From: a virus
Strand: one strand, 5' to 3'
Virus record (IMG/VR): IMGVR_UViG_3300027733_000176
Location: 1 to 27,241 of that record
DNA length: 27,241 bases
Positions 22,131 through 27,241 of this stretch are shown piece by piece. The first letter of the stretch is position 1, and the number at the start of each line of letters is the position of its first letter. Both the position numbers and the translations under genes were made by a program. The notes beneath the pieces were generated by a model that was not told the DNA's origin, made no database searches, and saw only the letters and a program-made list of their open reading frames with translations.

Positions 22131-23554
22131 ACACGTATATTATCTTGTGTTTGTGTTAATAAAGAAGAATCGTAATCTGTAACTATAGATTCTCTTTGTT
22201 GATTTTTAATTAGATTATTCCCAATATAAGTATCAAAATCTTCACCATTAAAACCTACAGAGTTAATAAGTTTACCTTTGTAGTTTTTAATTATATTGGG
22301 TGGTGTATTACTTGACTGCACTTCACTGATATATTCACTATTTAAATCAAATGTATGAAACACTGCATGTTTGTCTATACTTGATGCATATAATATAATA
22401 TCGTTAATTGCGCGAGATTTTAATAAATTAAATGTTCCTTGTTGTAAAGTTACGGCACTAATACTATCTATAACTGTAGATGAATAATCTGATGAGTGAG
22501 TATTACAGCTAACTACTGTTAGTGAAGGGTATAGAGTACTTGTACCACTAACATTATATACATGTGTAACGTCAAAATTTCTTGGGTCTTGAAGGTCAGC
22601 AGAAAAAGAGTTATTGCATGTATATAAGTTTATGTTGTTAGGGTTGAATCTACTAACTGTCAATAAACTAGAACCGTCATTAAAGTCCCATATTATTTTC
22701 TCAATAGGAAAACTACCAGCAACACATCCCTCCGCACTAAAAATAGCTGTTAGCGGGCTTGTCTTGGATGTTAATGACCTATAAAAAATGTTTGCTGTAG
22801 GGGCAATCTCCTTTACATACACTATACAATCATGTCTTGTAACTTGAGTGTATAGTGTACTTAATATATATGAATATGTAGTCAGCTTGCAATCTTCATG
22901 ACCTTGAGGTGCCCATGTTTTTGCGTATGATGCACCATAGGAAGTTTCTGACCATCTTAATGGTGTATTTGATAAAGAATTTAAATAATCCCACGACCAC
23001 ACCTTACAATATGCATCTATACATTGTTCGGGAGATGTCCATGTCTTTACAAAAGCTTTAGGGTTTAACAGAGAATACTCCTTAGTATTCTCAAGCCAGG
23101 TGGTATCGTTTTCTTTACTGCTTGTCATATCACTCCACCCCCACATACGTTTATCTTCCCTACATACATCATACTTACCGTCACCTACACTATTCGGGAA
23201 CACCTTAAAAACTTCACGAGCAATATAACTAATTCTATATGAACCAGGCATAACAAACGTGTGTGTTATTTGATCAGCTTCACTAAGTGCAAAAGAACTT
23301 TTTGTTTGACCACTATTGTATGAATCATTAAAATCAATCTCTATAAAAGTATCTAACACTTGTGTTGTGCTTGCAGATTGAGTGTATGTTTGACCACCGA
23401 CTTGAAAGAGAACACACATATACGGTGCATAACCGGTTATATACGATGTGTCGATATTATTATATATCGTATTAGATATACAAGGTACGCCAGTGTCCCA
23501 GCTGTATTCTGGTGTAACTGTAGTGTGAGATTTTATTTGTAGTGAGAAAGACAT
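22127..23554 (-). CDS. PKD-like virion protein with tandem Trp-rich module
   Basis: This 475-aa protein has two PKD-like segments: one at about 30-115 (DTFIEIDFNDSYNSGQ, ITHTFVMPGSYRISYIARE) and one at about 250-350 (FPIEKIIWDFNDGSSLLTV, DVTHVYNVSGTSTLYPSLTV). PKD domains are Ig-like folds common in surface and carbohydrate-contacting proteins. Between them are two Trp-rich units: 137-172 (MWGWSDMTSS, TTWLEN, AFVKTWTSPEQ) and 184-217 (KVWSWDYLNS, LRWSETSYGASYAKTWAPQ). The second matches the 494-aa protein of this cluster. The C-terminal quarter is polar without a recognisable domain. It follows the 1223-aa gene by 1 base and overlaps the next by ATGA. An adhesion or tail-decoration role is inferred. 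Confidence 0.6.
   Translation of the reverse strand: MSFSLQIKSHTTVTPEYSWDTGVPCISNTIYNNIDTSYITGYAPYMCVLFQVGGQTYTQSASTTQVLDTFIEIDFNDSYNSGQTKSSFALSEADQITHTFVMPGSYRISYIAREVFKVFPNSVGDGKYDVCREDKRMWGWSDMTSSKENDTTWLENTKEYSLLNPKAFVKTWTSPEQCIDAYCKVWSWDYLNSLSNTPLRWSETSYGASYAKTWAPQGHEDCKLTTYSYILSTLYTQVTRHDCIVYVKEIAPTANIFYRSLTSKTSPLTAIFSAEGCVAGSFPIEKIIWDFNDGSSLLTVSRFNPNNINLYTCNNSFSADLQDPRNFDVTHVYNVSGTSTLYPSLTVVSCNTHSSDYSSTVIDSISAVTLQQGTFNLLKSRAINDIILYASSIDKHAVFHTFDLNSEYISEVQSSNTPPNIIKNYKGKLINSVGFNGEDFDTYIGNNLIKNQQRESIVTDYDSSLLTQTQDNIRV
22818..22859. repeat. Inverted repeat (11-bp arms, 20-nt loop) in coding sequence
   Basis: TACACTATACA and TGTATAGTGTA are perfect complements 20 bases apart, inside the PKD-like gene. 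The arms are A/T-rich, so chance occurrence is plausible in a 27-kb AT-rich window. Confidence 0.6.
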
Positions 23555-23555
23555 A

Positions 23556-26500
23556 TTATACTCGATGTATTATTGTTAAAGTTGTGTATTTATATTCATG
23601 CCCGCTGTCTCTCTCCCTATACTTAAGATTAATAAATATACTATTCTGCTCGTTGAGAGTTACTGTTAATTTATTCTTTGCATAGACAATGTTATCTACA
23701 GATACACTACATCTATCAATAATAATTTCAATATTTTTATTTAAAAATTCGTCTTTTAAAATCTTATTAATTGTAATAGATTTATTAGTTCTTGTATTAA
23801 CATGATGTATTAATGATTCAAATATATTGTCATTAATATTAGTTATTACATCTATATCTTGAAGAATATTAATTGAATTCACATTGTAATTATAGTTGTC
23901 TACACTTATTACTATAACTGTACTCTGTAGTTTATTGTTTATATATTGTATAGTTAAGATATATCTTGAAGTGTTGAGATCTTTACACAACAATATTTCT
24001 TCTATAGAACTTACATCAACTAATTCATGTAATAGATGTTCGTTTAATTTTCTTGTATTTAAATTATACATTAAAAGACTGACAGTATTCTTGTTAATAT
24101 CTACTGCTGCATAACTAAGTTCTTTTTGAATTATATCAAACCACAATAAACTTACTTTCTTATTAAGTTTAGATATTAAAACACTATCAATACTATTATT
24201 GTATATAATAGATGTATTGTAGTTATATTGTAACTGGTCAAAGCATATGTAATTTTCTGTCTCAAATACTGCTGTATTTATATGTACAGAAATATTCTGT
24301 AATTTTTCATACAACTCATTCTGCACTTGTGTAGATTTATTTTCAAAAACACCAGACAACGAAGTGAAGCTACTTTCAATGAAACCACTTTCTTTTCTAA
24401 CCCACAACTCTCCAAAACTTTTTATATTAAAGCTGTCACCACTCTTATATAGAGCGTATTGATTACCATATATATCTGACTCTAGTTTATACTGCAATAA
24501 CCCATTAATTTTAAATATCTTAGATTCTAGCCAAACATTAGTATCAACAAGCCCTATCTTATTATCAAACTTAAATGAATCGTCTGACCATTTCTCTGCA
24601 TTTCTAAAATCATCCCAAGGCGATTGCCGAAAAGTATTAGAAGCTATACCTATGTTATTACTTCTTAGTACTTCTTGAGTAGATTTATACGGTATAAAAG
24701 ATTGATGTTCTTTATATACGCTCTTATGTATATTTCCTGCTGCTGCCTGCGATGCAAGCGGTTCCTTTAACCAAGAACTGTCCTCACCTGTTACCTCAAA
24801 AAGACAATCATCACCACCAAGATTGCCTGATAGTGTTACAAACGAATTGTGTGACAGACTTTTTAATTGTGTGTGTATATCTACACCAACAAACACCGGC
24901 ATACCCAAAGATGTAGGCGTGAAATATCGCTCTGTTGATTCTTTTAGATTTGTAAAAACTGGGTATGTAGCTATTGTGGCCACTTCTCGTGATAGTAGAT
25001 TTTTATACGGAGTAAACGCGGAGACCTCTGTTGTCCAGCTTATACTACTATTACTACCAACATTACTATCTATTGCTGTTAGGTCAAAGGTCCAGGATGT
25101 AGGGTCTTGAGAATAGTAATATACTTCTTGCTGCTTGGCGTTTGTGTATGTGTGAAATACTATATCAGTTGTGGTATTAGTAGCAGAAATACGCGTACTA
25201 TTTGATGTAATAATATCTACACTTTGAGCACTTGTGTCAATTGCTAACTTTTTCCATTCTATAAGATTTACACTTGAAAGTAAAGAAATATCTTCTGTCC
25301 ATGTAAATATATTATCATGGTTATTATTAATTTGTAATATTTTTTCGTATTGAAGCGTTAGATCTGAAAACTCAAAACTGTAGTCAATATTACTTTCGTT
25401 ATCATACTTAATTCTATCTCCACCTACTAATACATTACCTCTATCAGGAGTTTTCAGCCAGAAAGGTCTTGCTCCATAACTCACTCCATCGTATCTACGA
25501 GATGCATAATTCCAACCAAATAGAGGTACTTTAAAATTGAACCCACAAGGTGTGTAGGTGTTTGCTAAGGTTACGCTTTCTAGTACTGTGGGATTAACAG
25601 CTGTAATGGCTGGTATACCATATACTGTGTTAGTTTCTTCATTAAAAGAAAAGGGCATTGCAACATCAACTTCTTGAGTATTGTATATGGTCTGAAATAC
25701 AGGTACATCTATAGTTACTTCCTGTTCTTTTAACGTAAAATATACACCTGATTGAAGTACCAGCTCTATATTAAGATCTACAGACTTAACTATATTATAT
25801 TCTAGCTGATTTTGCGGTGCTATCGGCGTAACAATAACATCTATACCAGTTACATTTAAAGTGTTTACATTACCCCACAAAGGTACAGGTATAGTATAAA
25901 CTGTTGACAATGAACCGTTACCAATTAACGTGTTGTGTGTATGTATTAATGTAGTTAAACTTACACCAGACACACGACCTGTCATATTACTTATTTGCGC
26001 GCTATTTATAACTGTCTCTGTTGTAAATAAATTAACATCACTGACACGCACCGTCAAGCTTGATAAAATTGAACTAAATGTTAACTTAGAACTACTAGTA
26101 TAAGTTGTAATATCTACATCTGCTATACCAGTCGACAGCTCTGTTCCAATTGTAACTGTTTGAGGCACACTGCTAAGTACAACACCACTCATCTCTATAC
26201 AATACAGACCTGTGTACATTGGTGTAAATGAAAATACAGGCGTGTTGTTATACAATTGTACAGCTGAAGGTTGAATAGTATTGATGTCTTTTAAATCTAA
26301 AGTATCAAAATAACTCAAACTCCAACTTACTGTCTTTAACTGTGACACATCAAACGCAGGTGTTTGTTCTGGTGTAACAGGCACACTATCTGTAGGCAGG
26401 GGTGTAGATACAACTATTGGTATAGAATTACCAATAGAAATTTTATCATAAGACCATGCACTAGATATTGTTTCAAGTATCTCTTGCGGTACAGCATAAC

Positions 26501-27227
26501 TACTAATAGTGTTGTATGTAACACTATTAGCTCTATCATACATAATATAATTACCTGGATATAATTGTATATCTGTACCTGTACCTACACTACTCAGCCA
26601 TTCGCCATTACTGTCAATAACAAGATCAACCCATTTTGCTGTTCTATAAGCTTTATCAAAACTATATGTTTTTCTCAAGAACGGCATAATCTTATCACCA
26701 CTATCTTGATCACCGTAATTTGTTCTATAATAACAATAACATCTTCCAGCACTTAAAGTGAAATCATTTGTCCACTTACCGTCACCCCAGCTATAAGGAG
26801 TCCTTGTTTGATACCACGCAAAGTTCTTACTGCTTTTGTAATCATTACTATCTTCAATGCCTCTCCATGTACGTAAGTTAATTACTGGTTGTAGCGAGTC
26901 TACAAGCATTATACTATCTGCTAGTCTATTATGCTCATCATATGAGAGACCGTTATGACCAAAACTCGTGTTGTACACTTGCTTGCATGTGCACGAGACT
27001 GCATCTACGTATGTAAGTTTATTTTTAAAATATGTACATTCCTGTGTATGTTTTTTATTTCCAAAGACTAACGAAATAGGTATGTTGGGGCCAGTCCAAA
27101 CAAATATACTATACTCATTAGGATCTACTCTAAGACTAAACCCTGGCTGTTGTATATATTCAACATCTACAGAACTCACAGACTCTCCACTCAGCCAAGC
27201 AGCGCCAATTATAGACTGAGTAGGCAT
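23556..27227 (-). CDS. Giant 1223-aa virion protein
   Basis: I do not recognise a named family. The N-terminal 250 residues are Cys/Trp/Tyr-rich (CTCKQVYNTSFG, FAWYQTRTPYSWGDGKW, GRCYCYYRTNYG). Residues about 250-600 are a long run of Ser/Thr/Val beta strands, probably Ig-like repeats. The region around 770-905 contains RYFTPTSLGMPVFVGV, SSWLKEPLASQAAAGN and a Trp-rich unit at 869-902 (SPWDDFRNAEKWSDDSF, VDTNVWLES). The last 320 residues are Asn/Ile/Tyr-rich strands resembling a propeller or solenoid (ISKLNKKVSLLWFDI, LNTSRYILTIQYINN). I recall similar YFxPxxLG and SSWLKE runs in large uncharacterised phage proteins. It has no signal peptide or catalytic motif. The ATG at 27227 lies 14 bases from the window edge. 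It is likely the first visible gene of a tail/baseplate operon. Confidence 0.6.
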   Translation of the reverse strand: MPTQSIIGAAWLSGESVSSVDVEYIQQPGFSLRVDPNEYSIFVWTGPNIPISLVFGNKKHTQECTYFKNKLTYVDAVSCTCKQVYNTSFGHNGLSYDEHNRLADSIMLVDSLQPVINLRTWRGIEDSNDYKSSKNFAWYQTRTPYSWGDGKWTNDFTLSAGRCYCYYRTNYGDQDSGDKIMPFLRKTYSFDKAYRTAKWVDLVIDSNGEWLSSVGTGTDIQLYPGNYIMYDRANSVTYNTISSYAVPQEILETISSAWSYDKISIGNSIPIVVSTPLPTDSVPVTPEQTPAFDVSQLKTVSWSLSYFDTLDLKDINTIQPSAVQLYNNTPVFSFTPMYTGLYCIEMSGVVLSSVPQTVTIGTELSTGIADVDITTYTSSSKLTFSSILSSLTVRVSDVNLFTTETVINSAQISNMTGRVSGVSLTTLIHTHNTLIGNGSLSTVYTIPVPLWGNVNTLNVTGIDVIVTPIAPQNQLEYNIVKSVDLNIELVLQSGVYFTLKEQEVTIDVPVFQTIYNTQEVDVAMPFSFNEETNTVYGIPAITAVNPTVLESVTLANTYTPCGFNFKVPLFGWNYASRRYDGVSYGARPFWLKTPDRGNVLVGGDRIKYDNESNIDYSFEFSDLTLQYEKILQINNNHDNIFTWTEDISLLSSVNLIEWKKLAIDTSAQSVDIITSNSTRISATNTTTDIVFHTYTNAKQQEVYYYSQDPTSWTFDLTAIDSNVGSNSSISWTTEVSAFTPYKNLLSREVATIATYPVFTNLKESTERYFTPTSLGMPVFVGVDIHTQLKSLSHNSFVTLSGNLGGDDCLFEVTGEDSSWLKEPLASQAAAGNIHKSVYKEHQSFIPYKSTQEVLRSNNIGIASNTFRQSPWDDFRNAEKWSDDSFKFDNKIGLVDTNVWLESKIFKINGLLQYKLESDIYGNQYALYKSGDSFNIKSFGELWVRKESGFIESSFTSLSGVFENKSTQVQNELYEKLQNISVHINTAVFETENYICFDQLQYNYNTSIIYNNSIDSVLISKLNKKVSLLWFDIIQKELSYAAVDINKNTVSLLMYNLNTRKLNEHLLHELVDVSSIEEILLCKDLNTSRYILTIQYINNKLQSTVIVISVDNYNYNVNSINILQDIDVITNINDNIFESLIHHVNTRTNKSITINKILKDEFLNKNIEIIIDRCSVSVDNIVYAKNKLTVTLNEQNSIFINLKYRERDSGHEYKYTTLTIIHRV

Positions 27228-27241
27228 TCTAAAATTCTTAC

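Noticed and set aside
26413-26437. Inverted repeat CTATTGGTA / TACCAATAG with a six-base loop
   Set aside because: Nine-base A/T-rich arms inside the giant gene are plausible by chance, with no regulatory context.

Overview
The window looks like the virion-structure region of a large, AT-rich, T4-like (Caudoviricetes, contractile-tail) bacteriophage. The evidence is a set of recognisable T4 head and neck genes on the minus strand: portal gp20, a gp13-like neck protein, a gene 4-type head-completion nuclease, prohead protease gp21, scaffold gp22, the start of major capsid protein gp23, and a gp14-like neck protein elsewhere on the same strand. Purine-rich Shine-Dalgarno sites are essentially absent upstream of the starts I examined. 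Instead many minus-strand genes carry a TAAATAAA-like element 5-25 nt before the ATG. This fits a host with SD-independent initiation, such as Bacteroidota, but the sequence does not prove the host.

Layout, in the direction of minus-strand transcription (right to left). 27227-12994: six very large genes for tail, baseplate or adhesion proteins (1223, 475, 320, 810, 494 and 683 aa) and a 725-aa tail fibre with a Phage Tail Collar tip. They contain PKD-like, LamG-like and beta-propeller-like (NHL-like) segments, plus a recurring tryptophan-rich module. 12945-12097: an acidic, probably head-core-associated protein followed by a clear intrinsic terminator. 12029-10831: a degenerate nucleotidyltransferase-like protein and gp14 neck protein, with overlapping ATGA.

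10834-7311 is a non-structural island with genes on both strands: a 5'-3' exonuclease (PIN/FEN type), a two-pass membrane protein with a zinc ribbon, several small unknown genes and a fibre-like protein on the plus strand. All three convergent gene pairs here end in a 4-bp palindrome (CTAG, TTAA, TTAA) that supplies both stop codons. Two perfect long palindromes (33 and 25 bp) lie inside coding sequence.

7260-1 is the head module: portal, gp13-like neck protein, gp4 nuclease, gp21 protease, a 59-aa small core-like protein, gp22 scaffold and gp23 capsid (cut by the window edge). Portal, scaffold, core, protease and capsid would build the prohead. The gene 4 product, gp13 and gp14 would finish and seal the neck.

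The most unusual feature is the gp13-like protein. Its conserved N- and C-terminal parts are separated by about 545 residues made of ten degenerate copies of a roughly 55-residue repeat, which could form a projection from the phage neck. Second is the Trp-rich module shared between several giant tail proteins, and third a LamG-like domain apparently split by a propeller-like insertion. No tRNA, rRNA, CRISPR array, insertion sequence or integrase was seen, and no intergenic stretch exceeds 300 bases.
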